Positions 8,979 through 18,725 of a stretch of DNA of 64,000 nucleotides are shown here, in pieces (positions within the stretch are counted from its first letter, which is position 1; the number at the start of each line of letters is the position of its first letter). This DNA is from Acinetobacter ursingii DSM 16037 = CIP 107286. Its GTDB lineage: Bacteria > Pseudomonadota > Gammaproteobacteria > Pseudomonadales > Moraxellaceae. Both the position numbers and the translations under genes were made by a program. The stretch spans positions 186,001 to 250,000 of the forward strand of contig NZ_KB849717.1 of the NCBI RefSeq assembly GCF_000368825.1, written 5' to 3'. The notes beneath the pieces were generated by a model. That model was not told the DNA's origin. It did no database searches and saw only the letters and a list, made by a program, of their open reading frames with translations.

Positions 8979-10553
8979 ATGACTATTAAACGTGCTTTGA
9001 TTTCTGTTTCTGACAAAACAGGAATTGTGGAATTTGCTCAAAATCTTGCAGCTTTAGGGGTAGAAATTTTATCTACTGGCGGTACATATAAGTTGCTTAA
9101 AGACAACAATATCGCTGTTGTAGAAGTTTTTGAACATACTGGTTTTCCAGAAATGATGGATGGTCGTGTAAAAACCCTACATCCTAAAATTCATGGGGGT
9201 ATTTTGGCTCGTCGTGGTCTGGACGAAGCTGTCATGCAAGAGCATGATATTGCGCCTATCGATTTGGTTGTAGTCAACCTGTATCCATTTGCAGCAACCG
9301 TTGCTAAACCAGACTGCTCTTTGGCAGATGCGATTGAAAATATCGATATCGGTGGCCCAACCATGGTTCGCGCAGCAGCAAAAAACCATGCTTCAGTCGG
9401 TATCGTGGTCAATGCATCTGACTACACCACTGTGATTGCAGAACTTAAAGATTCTGGTGCATTATCTTACGCTACGCGTTTTGATCTTGCGGTAAAAGCT
9501 TTTGAACACACTGCACAATATGATGGCATGATTGCTTCTTATTTAGGTGCACGTGTAGGTAAAGAAGAAGGCGAAGCAGATTTATTCCCGCGTACCTTTA
9601 ATACTCAATTGGTTAAAGCTCAAGACTTACGTTATGGCGAAAACCCACACCAATCTGCTGCATTCTATGTTGATCCTGCTGCTAAAGAAGCATCCGTTTC
9701 AACTGCAAAACAGTTACAAGGCAAAGAATTGTCTTATAACAATATTGCTGATACCGATGCAGCACTTGAATGTGTAAAATCATTTGCAAAACCAGCTTGT
9801 GTCATTGTGAAACATGCTAACCCGTGTGGGGTTGCTGTGTCATTAGATGGCATCAAAGCAGCTTATGATCTTGCTTATGCAACCGATACCGAATCTGCTT
9901 TTGGCGGCATCATTGCCTTTAACCGCGAATTAGATGTTGAAACTGCACAAGCCATTGTGGATCGTCAATTTGTTGAAGTGATCATTGCACCAAGTATTGC
10001 AGATGGCGTACTTGAAGTGACTGGCGCGAAAAAGAACGTTCGTGTCATGATCTGTGGTGAGCTTCCTACCATTGATGAACGTGCTCCACAGTTAGACTAT
10101 AAACGTGTTAATGGTGGTTTATTGGTTCAAGATCAAGATTTGGGTATGATCAAAGCATCTGACCTGAAAGTCGTGACTGAACGTGCACCAACAGAACAAG
10201 AAATTGATGACCTGATTTTTGCATGGAAAGTTGCAAAATATGTGAAATCAAATGCGATTGTCTATGCAAAAAATCGTCAAACCATCGGGGTTGGTGCAGG
10301 TCAAATGAGCCGTGTAAACTCAGCTCGTATTGCCGCGATTAAAGCAGAACACGCAGGACTTGTGGTTGAAGGTGCAGTAATGGCCTCTGATGCATTCTTC
10401 CCTTTCCGTGATGGGATCGATAATGCAGCCAAAGCAGGCATTAAATGTATCATCCAACCAGGTGGTTCGATGCGTGATGAAGAAGTGATTGCAGCAGCCA
10501 ATGAACATGGTATTGCGATGGTCTTTACTGGTATGCGTCATTTCCGTCATTAA
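8979..10553 (+). CDS. purH: Bifunctional AICAR transformylase / IMP cyclohydrolase PurH
   Basis: At 524 residues this is the full bifunctional enzyme. The N-terminal MGS-like IMP cyclohydrolase domain contains [12 protein letters not shown] and [14 protein letters not shown]. The C-terminal AICAR formyltransferase domain contains the KHANPCGVA loop (about residues 264-272). It performs the last two steps of purine synthesis in the cytoplasm. purD follows 134 bases downstream, beyond a terminator, so the pathway genes are clustered but probably separately promoted. Confidence 0.98.
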   Translation: MTIKRALISVSDKTGIVEFAQNLAALGVEILSTGGTYKLLKDNNIAVVEVFEHTGFPEMMDGRVKTLHPKIHGGILARRGLDEAVMQEHDIAPIDLVVVNLYPFAATVAKPDCSLADAIENIDIGGPTMVRAAAKNHASVGIVVNASDYTTVIAELKDSGALSYATRFDLAVKAFEHTAQYDGMIASYLGARVGKEEGEADLFPRTFNTQLVKAQDLRYGENPHQSAAFYVDPAAKEASVSTAKQLQGKELSYNNIADTDAALECVKSFAKPACVIVKHANPCGVAVSLDGIKAAYDLAYATDTESAFGGIIAFNRELDVETAQAIVDRQFVEVIIAPSIADGVLEVTGAKKNVRVMICGELPTIDERAPQLDYKRVNGGLLVQDQDLGMIKASDLKVVTERAPTEQEIDDLIFAWKVAKYVKSNAIVYAKNRQTIGVGAGQMSRVNSARIAAIKAEHAGLVVEGAVMASDAFFPFRDGIDNAAKAGIKCIIQPGGSMRDEEVIAAANEHGIAMVFTGMRHFRH

Positions 10554-10603
10554 TTTGACTGAATTTTAAAGTATAAGAAATTTTTTTGACTTTAAGCTGA
10601 TCG

Positions 10604-10629
10604 CCCTCTTCTTATGAAGAGGGTCTTCT
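10604..10629 (+). terminator. Intrinsic terminator after purH
   Basis: A perfect 8-bp stem CCCTCTTC/GAAGAGGG with a TTAT loop is followed by TCTTCT. Confidence 0.75.
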
Positions 10630-10687
10630 ACATCAAGAATCGTGTAAAAGTCCAGATCAGTTTATGGATTCATGGAGTATGAACCCA

Positions 10688-11977
10688 ATGAATATTCTTG
10701 TTTTAGGTAGTGGTGGTCGCGAACATGCACTTGCTTGGAAAATCGCGCAAGATGCTAAAGTCACCAAAGTTTTTGTTGCACCTGGTAATGCAGGAACTGC
10801 AACCGAAAACAAATGTGAAAATGTTCAAATTGATATTTTAAACAATCCAGAAATTATCAACTTTGCAAAAAATAACCATGTTGATCTGATTATTGTTGGC
10901 CCTGAAGCACCTTTGGTTAACGGAATCGTCGATGCAGCACGCTTGGCTGACTTAAAAATTTGGGGACCTACCCAATATGCAGCACAACTTGAAGGTTCTA
11001 AAGCATTTGCCAAAGACTTTCTGAAAAAGCACAACATTCCAACGGCTTTCTACGAGGTATTTACTGAAGTAGAGCCTGCTAAAGACTATATCAAAAAGCA
11101 TGGCGCACCAATCGTCATCAAAGCTGATGGTCTTGCGGCGGGCAAAGGCGTGATTGTTGCGATGAGTAATGAAGAAGCTTTTGCAGCTATTGACGATATG
11201 TTGGCTGGCAATAAGTTTGGCGATGCAGGCTCGCGTGTGGTAATTGAGCAATTCCTTGCAGGCGAAGAAGCTTCTTTTATTTGCATGATTGATGGTCAAA
11301 ACATTTTACCGATGGCGACTTCTCAAGATCACAAACGAATTTTTGAAGGCGATCAAGGCCCAAATACAGGTGGTATGGGCGCTTACTCTCCTGCCCCTGT
11401 GGTGACTTCTGAAGTTTTTGATCGTGTCATGACTGAAATCATGCGCCCAACCGTTGAAGGTATGGCACGTGACGGTCACATCTATACAGGTTTCCTTTAT
11501 GCGGGTTTAATGATTGACGATCAGGGTCAACCTCGTGTGATTGAATTTAACTGTCGTTTTGGCGACCCTGAAACACAGCCGATTATGATGCGTTTAAAAT
11601 CATCTCTGGTTGATCTGGTTGAAGCAGGTATTGCAGGTAAACTTCCCGCTCAAGCCGAATGGGATGAACGTAAATCAATCGGTGTGGTACTTGCTGCTGA
11701 AGGATATCCTGAAACTGTACGTAAAGGCGATGTGATTTCTGGTTTAGGTCAATCTCCTGAAGGGACTAAAATTTTCCATGCGGGTACGAGCATGAAAGAT
11801 GATGGTCATGTCGTGACCTCAGGTGGCCGTGTATTGTGCGTGACCGCTTTGGGCGATAGCGTGCTTGAAGCTCAAGTGAATGCTTTAGAGGTTTGCGGTC
11901 AAGTGACGTTTGCGGGTATGCAATATCGTAGTGATATTGGCTATCGCGCTATTGCACGTGAAAAAGCAGACCACTAA
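10688..11977 (+). CDS. purD: Phosphoribosylamine-glycine ligase PurD
   Basis: Starting at ATG 10688 the protein has 429 residues, the standard length, and begins MNILVLGSGGREHALAWK, the conserved N-terminus. Two in-frame ATGs upstream (10664, 10679) are less likely: the GGAG at about 10673 fits 10688 and the extra residues match nothing. The ATP-grasp core KADGLAAGKGV and the metal-binding EFNCRFGDPETQ are present. It makes glycinamide ribonucleotide in purine synthesis. Confidence 0.97.
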   Translation: MNILVLGSGGREHALAWKIAQDAKVTKVFVAPGNAGTATENKCENVQIDILNNPEIINFAKNNHVDLIIVGPEAPLVNGIVDAARLADLKIWGPTQYAAQLEGSKAFAKDFLKKHNIPTAFYEVFTEVEPAKDYIKKHGAPIVIKADGLAAGKGVIVAMSNEEAFAAIDDMLAGNKFGDAGSRVVIEQFLAGEEASFICMIDGQNILPMATSQDHKRIFEGDQGPNTGGMGAYSPAPVVTSEVFDRVMTEIMRPTVEGMARDGHIYTGFLYAGLMIDDQGQPRVIEFNCRFGDPETQPIMMRLKSSLVDLVEAGIAGKLPAQAEWDERKSIGVVLAAEGYPETVRKGDVISGLGQSPEGTKIFHAGTSMKDDGHVVTSGGRVLCVTALGDSVLEAQVNALEVCGQVTFAGMQYRSDIGYRAIAREKADH

Positions 11978-11985
11978 ACATACTC

Positions 11986-12027
11986 AACCTCTGTTTGATC
12001 CTCTTAGATCATACAGAGGTTTTGTTT
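11986..12027 (+). terminator. Intrinsic terminator after purD
   Basis: AACCTCTGT pairs with ACAGAGGTT across a loop containing a further GATC inverted repeat, and TTTGTTTT follows. Confidence 0.85.
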
Positions 12028-12142
12028 TCAAAATTTTGATTAACTGATGATCAAATACTTAATATCATCAGACTAGATTTTAATCTTATATCGTAACTTA
12101 ATAACCTTATCAGAAATTATTAATGATTAACCCTTTTTCTTT

Positions 12143-12170
12143 TTGACATATAACAAGATATCTTTATACT
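12143..12170 (+). promoter_or_regulatory. Sigma-70 promoter of metQ
   Basis: A perfect TTGACA (12143-12148) and TATACT (12165-12170) are separated by 16 bases, about 110 bases upstream of metQ. The rest of the 306-base gap between purD and metQ is AT-rich. I see no SAM riboswitch or MetJ-type repeat in it. Confidence 0.65.
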
Positions 12171-12283
12171 CACTTTTTTTGATTTAAAAGCATTTTTTGT
12201 GCTTAAATTTCAAGCATCGCAATTCCCTATTGGGCTTTCACTTTTAAATTGATTTAGCCTGACTAAATCCAGGAACTCAAGCA

Positions 12284-13153
12284 ATGAAAAAACTGTTTAG
12301 TGTTTTTTTAAGTATTGCAGTCGTTGTTCTCGCAGCTTGTTCAAAACAACCTGAAGATAACAAAGCTGCTGCGCCTGCAAATGCTTTGCATAAAATTACG
12401 CTTGCCTCTAGCGGTTCAGATACAGATATCTGGCGTTTTATCGCACAACTTCCAGAGACCAAACAAGCGGGCATTGAACTTGATGTGAAAAACTTCACAG
12501 ACTATGTTTCGATGAACACAGCGGTTGCCAACAAAGAAATCGATGTCAATGCGTTTCAATCTTATGCATATTTAGTCGCATTTAATGCGGGAAATAAATC
12601 TAAAATTGCTCCATTGGCCACAACTTATTTAGAACCAATGGGGATTTATTCAGATAAAATCAAGAAGATTGAAGACTTCACAAATGGCGAAACGATTGCC
12701 GTTCCAAATGACCCTGCCAATGAAGCTCGTGCCTTGTTATTGCTTCAAACTGCGGGCTTGATTAAGTTAAAGCCTGATTTTGATGTCGCTAAGGGCTCTC
12801 CTGCTGATATTACTGAAAATCCGAAGAATCTCGTGATTAAAGAAATTCCAATGGCGACTTCTGTACGTGTAAAAAGCGAAGTCGATGCCATTGTATTGGG
12901 TAATGTCTTGGCCATGGAAGGTGGTTTGAATGTGCTTAAAGATTCAATTTTCCATGAACCTGTAGATCAATCTACCAAAATGAATGTCAATGTTCTTGCG
13001 GTGGCAGAAGGTCGTCAAAACGATCCTGAGTTATTAAAGCTGAAAGACCTTTATCATTCTGCACCTGTAAAACAATTCATTCAGGAAAAATTTCAGGGTA
13101 CAAAAGTTGATGTGAACGAACCAATCAGCTACCTTACTGGCGGAAAACAGTAA
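12284..13153 (+). CDS. metQ: MetQ/NlpA-family substrate-binding lipoprotein
   Basis: The 289-residue protein has a lipoprotein signal with lipobox LAAC (Cys at about residue 19). An NlpA/MetQ fold follows, with the typical TDYVSMNTAVANKEIDVNAF, GNKSKIAPLATTYLEPMGIYS-like segment and IAVPNDPANEARALLLLQ. It captures methionine (or a related sulfur compound) in the periplasm for the MetNI transporter encoded next. A strong terminator lies between metQ and metN, which would leave the binding protein in excess. Confidence 0.93.
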   Translation: MKKLFSVFLSIAVVVLAACSKQPEDNKAAAPANALHKITLASSGSDTDIWRFIAQLPETKQAGIELDVKNFTDYVSMNTAVANKEIDVNAFQSYAYLVAFNAGNKSKIAPLATTYLEPMGIYSDKIKKIEDFTNGETIAVPNDPANEARALLLLQTAGLIKLKPDFDVAKGSPADITENPKNLVIKEIPMATSVRVKSEVDAIVLGNVLAMEGGLNVLKDSIFHEPVDQSTKMNVNVLAVAEGRQNDPELLKLKDLYHSAPVKQFIQEKFQGTKVDVNEPISYLTGGKQ

Positions 13154-13170
13154 TATAATATCCTCTTCAT

Positions 13171-13206
13171 AAACAGGCACACTGTTGCCTGTTTTTCTTT
13201 TTTTAG
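13171..13206 (+). terminator. Terminator/attenuator between metQ and metN
   Basis: The stem AAACAGGCA/TGCCTGTTT with a six-base loop is followed by TTCTTTTTTT. It lies inside the transporter cluster and probably limits read-through into metNI. Confidence 0.85.
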
Positions 13207-13219
13207 CACTCTAGATCAT

Positions 13220-14242
13220 ATGATTGAATTTAAGAATATCTCCAAGTTCTACACACAAAATGGGCAAACCATTCCTGCACTGGATCAAATTAACCTGAGC
13301 ATTCCCGCTGGCAGTATTTTCGGCATCATTGGTTATAGTGGTGCAGGTAAAAGTACTCTCGTACGATTGATCAATTTACTGGAGCGTCCAAGTGAAGGTC
13401 AGGTCATCGTCAATCAAAAAGATATGACGGCACTGAGTGCTAAAGATTTGCGTACTGAACGTACTCATATTGGTATGATCTTCCAGCATTTCAATCTATT
13501 GCAAACCAAAACTGTAGCAGAAAATATTGAAATGCCATTGCTACTTTTAGGTGTCGATAAAGCCAAACGTCAGGCACGTCTGGAAGAATTGCTGGATTTC
13601 ATCGACCTAAAACATAAACGTAATGCTTTTCCTGATGAATTATCTGGTGGTCAGAAACAACGCGTTGGTATTGCACGTGCTTTAGCGAATCATCCTAAAA
13701 TTTTATTATGTGATGAGGCGACCTCAGCGCTTGATCCGCAAACCACCAAATCTGTCCTCGATTTACTTAAAAAAATTAATGAAGAACAAGGGATTACTAT
13801 TGTTATCGTTACCCATGAAATGGATGTGATTGAACGTATTTGCGATCAGGTTGCGGTAATGGAAGCAGGCAAAGTGATTGAGCATGGTCCAACCGTGCAA
13901 ATTTTTAGCCACCCCCAACACCCAACGACCAAAACCTTTATTCAAACCGTGTTTCAGCAACAATTACCACGCAAGATTCTGGATAATTTGCAACATAAAG
14001 GAATCGATACCATCTACCGTTTACAGTTTTTAGGCAAATCAGCACATCAGCCTGTGATTCAAACGGTCATCCGTGAATTTGATATCGATTTTAATATTTT
14101 ATTTTCCAATATGACTGAAATTAATGGCACGGTTATTGGCCAGATGTTTGTCCAAATATTAGGCAGTGTCGATGTTGTTGCACAAGCAGTTGACTATATG
14201 AAAAAGCATGATGTTCTGATCAGTCAAGCGGAGAATGAATAA
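13220..14242 (+). CDS. metN: Methionine ABC transporter ATP-binding protein MetN
   Basis: This 340-residue ABC ATPase has Walker A GYSGAGKST (about residues 38-46), signature LSGGQKQR, Walker B ILLCDEATSALDP and the H-loop VTHEMDV. The extra C-terminal NIL/ACT-like domain (about 265-340) binds methionine in the E. coli enzyme and causes trans-inhibition. Its stop codon shares one base with the metI start (TAATG), so the two are translationally coupled. Confidence 0.95.
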   Translation: MIEFKNISKFYTQNGQTIPALDQINLSIPAGSIFGIIGYSGAGKSTLVRLINLLERPSEGQVIVNQKDMTALSAKDLRTERTHIGMIFQHFNLLQTKTVAENIEMPLLLLGVDKAKRQARLEELLDFIDLKHKRNAFPDELSGGQKQRVGIARALANHPKILLCDEATSALDPQTTKSVLDLLKKINEEQGITIVIVTHEMDVIERICDQVAVMEAGKVIEHGPTVQIFSHPQHPTTKTFIQTVFQQQLPRKILDNLQHKGIDTIYRLQFLGKSAHQPVIQTVIREFDIDFNILFSNMTEINGTVIGQMFVQILGSVDVVAQAVDYMKKHDVLISQAENE

Positions 14243-14937
14243 TGAAAGAATTCATTGTGCATTGGCTCACTGTAATTACACAACCATTCTGGACCAGTCC
14301 GCTCGGCATGGATCAATTTGTTGATGCCATGCAAGAAACCATACAAATGGTGCTGTTGTCTTTCCTATTTGGCGGAATTTGGGGTTTAATTCAAGGTGTA
14401 GCATTGGTTGTCACCCGTGACAAAGGGATCTTACCCAATAAAGCCATTTATCATGGTTTGAATCCGATTATTAATGCTTTGCGCTCTCTACCCTTTTTCA
14501 TTTTAGCGATTGCTGTGATTCCATTGACGAAATGGATTGTCGGATCATCCATTGGTACTTGGGCTGCGATTGTTCCTTTAACGATTTTTATCGGCCCCTA
14601 CATGGGACGCTTGATTGAAACTTCTCTGCTTGAAGTCAATGATGGCATTATCGAATCCGCACAAGCGATGGGCGCGACGCCATGGCAAATCGTATTTAAG
14701 TTTATTTTGCCAGAAGCACGTAGTTCACTCATTTTAAATATGACCACTGCAACGATCAGTCTGATTGGTGCAACCGCAATGGCGGGTGCTGTCGGTGCAG
14801 GTGGTATTGGTGATTTGGCTTATTCTTATGGTTATCAACGTTTTGATAGTAGCGTGATGCTCTTGACCGTGATTGTCTTGTTAATCTTGGTACAATTGGT
14901 ACAGTCACTAGGGAATTGGCTTTCCAAACTTCGCTAG
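14242..14937 (+). CDS. metI: Methionine ABC transporter permease MetI
   Basis: The 231-residue inner-membrane permease has about five transmembrane helices and the BPD_transp_1 EAA loop (IIESAQAMGATPWQIVFKFI, about residues 135-155) that docks on MetN. The C-terminal VGAGGIGDLAYSYGYQRF is typical of MetI. Translation is coupled to metN. Confidence 0.95.
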   Translation: MKEFIVHWLTVITQPFWTSPLGMDQFVDAMQETIQMVLLSFLFGGIWGLIQGVALVVTRDKGILPNKAIYHGLNPIINALRSLPFFILAIAVIPLTKWIVGSSIGTWAAIVPLTIFIGPYMGRLIETSLLEVNDGIIESAQAMGATPWQIVFKFILPEARSSLILNMTTATISLIGATAMAGAVGAGGIGDLAYSYGYQRFDSSVMLLTVIVLLILVQLVQSLGNWLSKLR

Positions 14938-14951
14938 TTGGACCCAAAGCC

Positions 14952-14989
14952 GCTATAGAGGGAGCTTTCTCAGCTTCCTCTTTTATAGC
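14952..14989. terminator. Bidirectional terminator between metI and the HDAC-family gene
   Basis: GCTATA at one end pairs with TATAGC at the other, and GAGGGAGC pairs with GCTTCCTC around a TTTCTCA loop. It sits between two convergent genes. Confidence 0.7.
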
Positions 14990-14998
14990 CCAATGATT

Positions 14999-15871
14999 TT
15001 AATGATCTGAGAAATAGGTAACATTCGCTGCAATAAAGGTATTGACGTGTAACGGGACAAGCTCTTCAAGTGGCTGATAACCACCAGCAAGTACAAATAA
15101 AATTGGAATGCCTTTTTGTTTTGCCATTTTAAATACAGCTTGATCACGTTGATACAACAATTCAGTCGTGAACCATTTTGAGCCATATTTGTCTTTTTGA
15201 TGGCAATCCATTCCAGCCTGATACACAATTAAATCGGCCTGAAAGCGTTCAATCATTTCAAAACTTTCATGTAAAGCCTCTAAATATTGTTCAAAATTCC
15301 CCTGTTTAGGATGAATATATCGAGTAAAGTTACGACTGTTGGCACGGCACCCAAAACGAATCCCAAAAATTCCAAAGTTAATGAGATTTGGTAATTTTGT
15401 TGTAAATTGTGCTGTTCCATCTCCACCATGTTGATCACAGTCCAATATAAAGATCGTCTTCTTTGGATAATATTTAGCGATAAGTGCCAGCCCATTAAAA
15501 GTACAATATGCGGCGCCAGCTTCATAACTGGCGTGATGAAAACCCTGTGCAATATTGGCAGCAATTCCCTCTTTCATAGCAAGTTCAGCACCCAATAATT
15601 GACCTGCGTTAATTGATAATACTGCATCACGAAGCTGTGGATTCCAGTCACGAAATCCTTGTATCGAAGCTTCTGGTTGTTTACCCGCGATAAATGCTTC
15701 GACATAATCAGGACGATGCAACTGTTTAAGTAATTCCACCTCAATGAGGCCTGGATCAATGCATTGCGCTAATTGTTTTTGTTCGACTACTTTCGCAATC
15801 GCAGTTAATTTTTCCATACTGTTGGTATGAGTATTTGCATAATAACGTGGTGAATAACAGGCTTTGAGCAT
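14999..15871 (-). CDS. Histone-deacetylase-family (acetylpolyamine/acetoin-type) hydrolase
   Basis: This 290-residue protein of the arginase/deacetylase fold has catalytic and zinc motifs in order: GFHHA (His112-His113), LDCDQHGGDGT (Asp144, Asp146, His148), AGMDCHQKD (second metal Asp) and LAGGYQ near the C-terminus. Bacterial members deacetylate polyamines, acetylated lysines or related amides. Its substrate cannot be told from sequence. The gene starts 17 bases after the stop of an unknown gene upstream, and AAGGGAT forms its ribosome site. Confidence 0.88.
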   Translation of the reverse strand: MLKACYSPRYYANTHTNSMEKLTAIAKVVEQKQLAQCIDPGLIEVELLKQLHRPDYVEAFIAGKQPEASIQGFRDWNPQLRDAVLSINAGQLLGAELAMKEGIAANIAQGFHHASYEAGAAYCTFNGLALIAKYYPKKTIFILDCDQHGGDGTAQFTTKLPNLINFGIFGIRFGCRANSRNFTRYIHPKQGNFEQYLEALHESFEMIERFQADLIVYQAGMDCHQKDKYGSKWFTTELLYQRDQAVFKMAKQKGIPILFVLAGGYQPLEELVPLHVNTFIAANVTYFSDH

Positions 15872-15888
15872 AGTATCCCTTTTTATGA

Positions 15889-16857
15889 TTAGATTTGCTC
15901 AAGAGCAACTTCCATTAATTGGCTCAGTTCAGTACTTTCAGGACGGAACAAACCACTTTGAATCTGCTGTTTAAAATGATGACTAAAAGCTCTTGCCCGA
16001 TGAGCTGGAGAAATTGCAAGCGTCGTTAATCTTAAAAACCAGAAACCCTCGACTTCATCGATTGGAATAATATTGCCTTTATAATTTTTATTTTTTCGTT
16101 TGCTAATACTTGCATGATCATAGCTGACAGAAAAAAGACAACCCGCGGGTAAACGCACACCATTCATGATTAACGGCTGCAAACTAATACAGGAGTGATT
16201 ATCCCCCATATTTAGTTTTTCAATCATGACGGGTTGTTGATGTGCATCGACAAAAATATTAATTTCACCCTGTCGCAATAAGCGTCGATGCGCCACTTTT
16301 AAAAAATATTTCTCTGCTAAAGGACATGAGCCCACTTTGGGTTTTTCTCGGAGGGTTTTCAATTCAATTAAAGGATTCATTTCAGCCCGTTTAGGAAGAA
16401 TAATATCTTCAATCAACTTGCAAATCAGAATACTTTCTTCAAGTTGCATCTCTAGATAAAGACGTCTAAGTTTTGCCTGAAAACTTGCTTCCTGCGATAC
16501 CGCCTGATGAAAATGTACTGAAACATCATTGGCTTTGAGATCATTTTGCAAATCATGATCTTGATCCAGATCGCGCCATGAATCCAGATCAATGTGATAG
16601 CAGGAACTTTGATTTAAAATATATTTCAAAAGTTTCGGATCATAATCTGCAAACAAACGTAAATCCTGAAAGTTTTGATGATCTCTGGGCTGATTCACTA
16701 TTTCTGCAATCACACGGGTTGCTTGCGTATAACCACAGCCGCGTCGTTCGGTCTGATGGCTATAATGTTCATTTAACATTTCTGTCAGTTTTTCTGAAAG
16801 TGGATGCAAATATTTTTTAAATACTTCGACGATTTCATGATTTTGTCTTCCTGACAT
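15889..16857 (-). CDS. Conserved hypothetical protein upstream of the HDAC-family gene
   Basis: I do not recognise this 322-residue protein. It has no signal peptide or membrane segment. The N-terminal 100 residues are hydrophilic and partly helical. The C-terminal half alternates beta-like segments (INIFVDAHQQPVMIEKLNM, GVRLPAGCLFSVSY). It carries several Cys and His residues but no clear metal motif. It and the deacetylase gene form a two-gene operon, so a role with that enzyme is possible. Confidence 0.65.
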   Translation of the reverse strand: MSGRQNHEIVEVFKKYLHPLSEKLTEMLNEHYSHQTERRGCGYTQATRVIAEIVNQPRDHQNFQDLRLFADYDPKLLKYILNQSSCYHIDLDSWRDLDQDHDLQNDLKANDVSVHFHQAVSQEASFQAKLRRLYLEMQLEESILICKLIEDIILPKRAEMNPLIELKTLREKPKVGSCPLAEKYFLKVAHRRLLRQGEINIFVDAHQQPVMIEKLNMGDNHSCISLQPLIMNGVRLPAGCLFSVSYDHASISKRKNKNYKGNIIPIDEVEGFWFLRLTTLAISPAHRARAFSHHFKQQIQSGLFRPESTELSQLMEVALEQI

Positions 16858-17185
16858 ATCTCCTCTCCATACATGAAACTACTGATTAATCGTTTATTTA
16901 AATGTCGTTATTTTGATTGAACAAAAGTGTTGCTCAATTAGATATTTGTTCTTTTAAAAGCATCATAAAATGGTTGATCAATAAAATCCACAGTAAAATC
17001 ATAAGATTAGCTTATTATATTTAACTGCATTATATTATTAGGAAAGAATGATAAATTCATCACTTTCTAAAAGTTAAACATTTATTCTATGCCAAGCTTA
17101 CTCAAAATATCTGTTATGATGATATTGAACAAGTATAGACTTGCCTTTCAATTTAAACGGTTTAATTGATTTTTAGGATAAAAAA
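16858..17185. other. AT-rich intergenic region between divergent genes
   Basis: These 328 bases separate the hypothetical/HDAC operon from the metallo-hydrolase gene. I see promoter-like AT-rich stretches but no ORF, terminator or clear operator. Confidence 0.5.
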
Positions 17186-17917
17186 ATGCGTTATCAGGTT
17201 CACTTTATTGATGTCCAGAATGATTTAAAAAATTACATATGGATGCTTGAAGATACAGAAACGCAAGAAGTCGTCGCTATTGATCCGACTGAATCAAAAT
17301 TGGTAGAGAATTTTTGTGAACAACATCATTTGAAGTTAACTCAAATCTGGCTCACTCACTGGCACAAAGATCATATCGGTGGCGTGCCCGCTCTAATTGC
17401 CCAATATTCAATCCCTGTTTTTGGCCCTCGTGAAGAGTTGAGTAAAATTCCATTTATCACTCATGCTTTACAACATGCAGATCAATTTAGATTTAATCAA
17501 TTAAATGTTGATATTATTGCAACTCCGGGTCATACGCTTGGTCATATTGTCTATTTTATCGATCAAATTGATAGTCTATTTTGCGGTGATACACTTTTTT
17601 CACTTGGCTGTGGTCGAGTTTTTGAAGGTACATTTGAACAAATGTATCACTCCTTAAATCGCTTGGCTGCACTACCACCACGAACCCAAGTCTACTGCAC
17701 CCATGAATATACTCTTGCCAATGCACAATTTGCATTAACAATTGAACCTCATAATCTTGCGCTGCAAGAACGTGTTCAACAGGTTCAACAACTCAGAGAA
17801 AATGGCCAAATCACCTTACCCAGCAGTATTCAACTAGAATTAGAAACCAATCCTTTCTTACGCACTGACTGTGTTGAAGAGTTCGCTAGAATACGAACGT
17901 TAAAAGATCAATTCTAA
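17186..17917 (+). CDS. gloB: Metallo-beta-lactamase-fold hydrolase, hydroxyacylglutathione hydrolase (glyoxalase II) type
   Basis: The 243-residue protein has the MBL zinc motif THWHKDH (His58, His60, Asp62, His63), then PGHTLGH and CGDTLFSLGCGRVFEG, typical of glyoxalase II. HEYTLAN, which also typifies GloB, follows. It would hydrolyse S-D-lactoylglutathione to D-lactate and glutathione in the cytoplasm. The ribosome site is AGGATAAAAAA before ATG. The family is certain; the exact substrate rests on length and motif fit. Confidence 0.9.
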   Translation: MRYQVHFIDVQNDLKNYIWMLEDTETQEVVAIDPTESKLVENFCEQHHLKLTQIWLTHWHKDHIGGVPALIAQYSIPVFGPREELSKIPFITHALQHADQFRFNQLNVDIIATPGHTLGHIVYFIDQIDSLFCGDTLFSLGCGRVFEGTFEQMYHSLNRLAALPPRTQVYCTHEYTLANAQFALTIEPHNLALQERVQQVQQLRENGQITLPSSIQLELETNPFLRTDCVEEFARIRTLKDQF

Positions 17918-17930
17918 AGATGAAGGATCA

Positions 17931-17983
17931 ATCGGTCATTGGTTGATGCAACCCTCCCTTTTGCCTTATGACCGATCTTTTTT
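17931..17983 (+). terminator. Terminator after gloB
   Basis: ATCGGTCAT (17931-17939) pairs with ATGACCGAT (17968-17976), enclosing a second small stem (GGTTG/CAACC). A T-run follows. The remaining bases up to about 18276 are very AT-rich and show no gene. Confidence 0.8.
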
Positions 17984-18276
17984 AAAATATGAAATATATT
18001 TTTACATCTATTTTTTTTGAATGCTCTACTCATTTAGCTAATTCCTCATCTTTAGCATAAAAAATTAAATGATTAAAAATCAATACATTAATAAAAATAG
18101 TCTTAATTTTTTAAGCGCTGTGCTTTGCAAAAAACATAAAAATTGATCTTTTATTTATACAATTTGATGGCAATTTCATGAATTGAAAAATTCTTAAACA
18201 GTTTTCCCCTTTAAAAAAATCACAGTTACCCTTATTAATAAAAATAACGATTGTGGTGGTGATGGAGAACATTCAA

Positions 18277-18480
18277 ATGAGAAAAGTGGTCAAAGCTAAA
18301 AATTTAATTGCGTTTCGTATCTGGCTAGAAAAACTGGGATATTCCGTAAAAAACTTAGCGGATAACAAAGGTTTTACGTTTAGTTTCAAAAAAGAATATG
18401 GTCTTGTTACCTGCGATTTATCTGGTAATAATTTAGCCATTCAACTTGGTGAAGAATTTGAGGATCATTTAAAAGCATAA
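18277..18480 (+). CDS. Small hypothetical protein
   Basis: This is a 67-residue soluble basic-then-acidic protein starting MRKVVKAKNLIAFRIWLEKL and ending EEFEDHLKA. In-frame starts exist at 18253 (GTG) and 18262 (ATG). The GGAGA at 18264-18268 is correctly spaced for ATG 18277, so that start is chosen. I do not recognise the family. It has its own terminator. Confidence 0.6.
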   Translation: MRKVVKAKNLIAFRIWLEKLGYSVKNLADNKGFTFSFKKEYGLVTCDLSGNNLAIQLGEEFEDHLKA

Positions 18481-18562
18481 ACTTGATAAGCTATTTTCTC
18501 TATGTACTTAATCCATATAGGATTGTATAAGAATAGAAATTTAAAAAATTATGGATGAGTTC

Positions 18563-18592
18563 AAATAGCATCATATCTGATGCTATTTTTTA
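18563..18592 (+). terminator. Intrinsic terminator
   Basis: The stem AAATAGCATCA/TGATGCTATTT with a TATC loop is followed by a T-run. Confidence 0.88.
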
Positions 18593-18651
18593 ATGTAAAT
18601 TTTATAGTTGGAAATTTCTTAAGCTTAAATTTTGCTATACATTTCTTACAT

Positions 18652-18666
18652 TGAGAATTATTCTCA
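18652..18666. promoter_or_regulatory. Fur box (perfect 7-1-7 palindrome)
   Basis: TGAGAATTATTCTCA is a perfect 7-1-7 inverted repeat that fits the Fur consensus TGATAATNATTATCA. It directly abuts, and overlaps by one to two bases in influence, the -35 of the promoter that follows. Repression by iron-loaded Fur is therefore expected. Confidence 0.75.
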
Positions 18667-18699
18667 TTGCATTAAGTTGTTTTTTACTGTATAAAAAAG
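18666..18699 (+). promoter_or_regulatory. Sigma-70 promoter of the 29-residue membrane protein
   Basis: TTGCAT, just after the Fur palindrome, and TATAAA, 17 bases further on, form a well-spaced promoter. It leads into the small ORF at 18726. Confidence 0.65.
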
Positions 18700-18725
18700 A
18701 CTCACAATTATAAAAAGGTGGGGTT

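Noticed and set aside
11978..12283. SAM riboswitch or MetJ operator upstream of metQ
   Set aside because: I find neither a SAM aptamer core nor tandem AGACGTCT-like repeats; only a plain promoter is visible.
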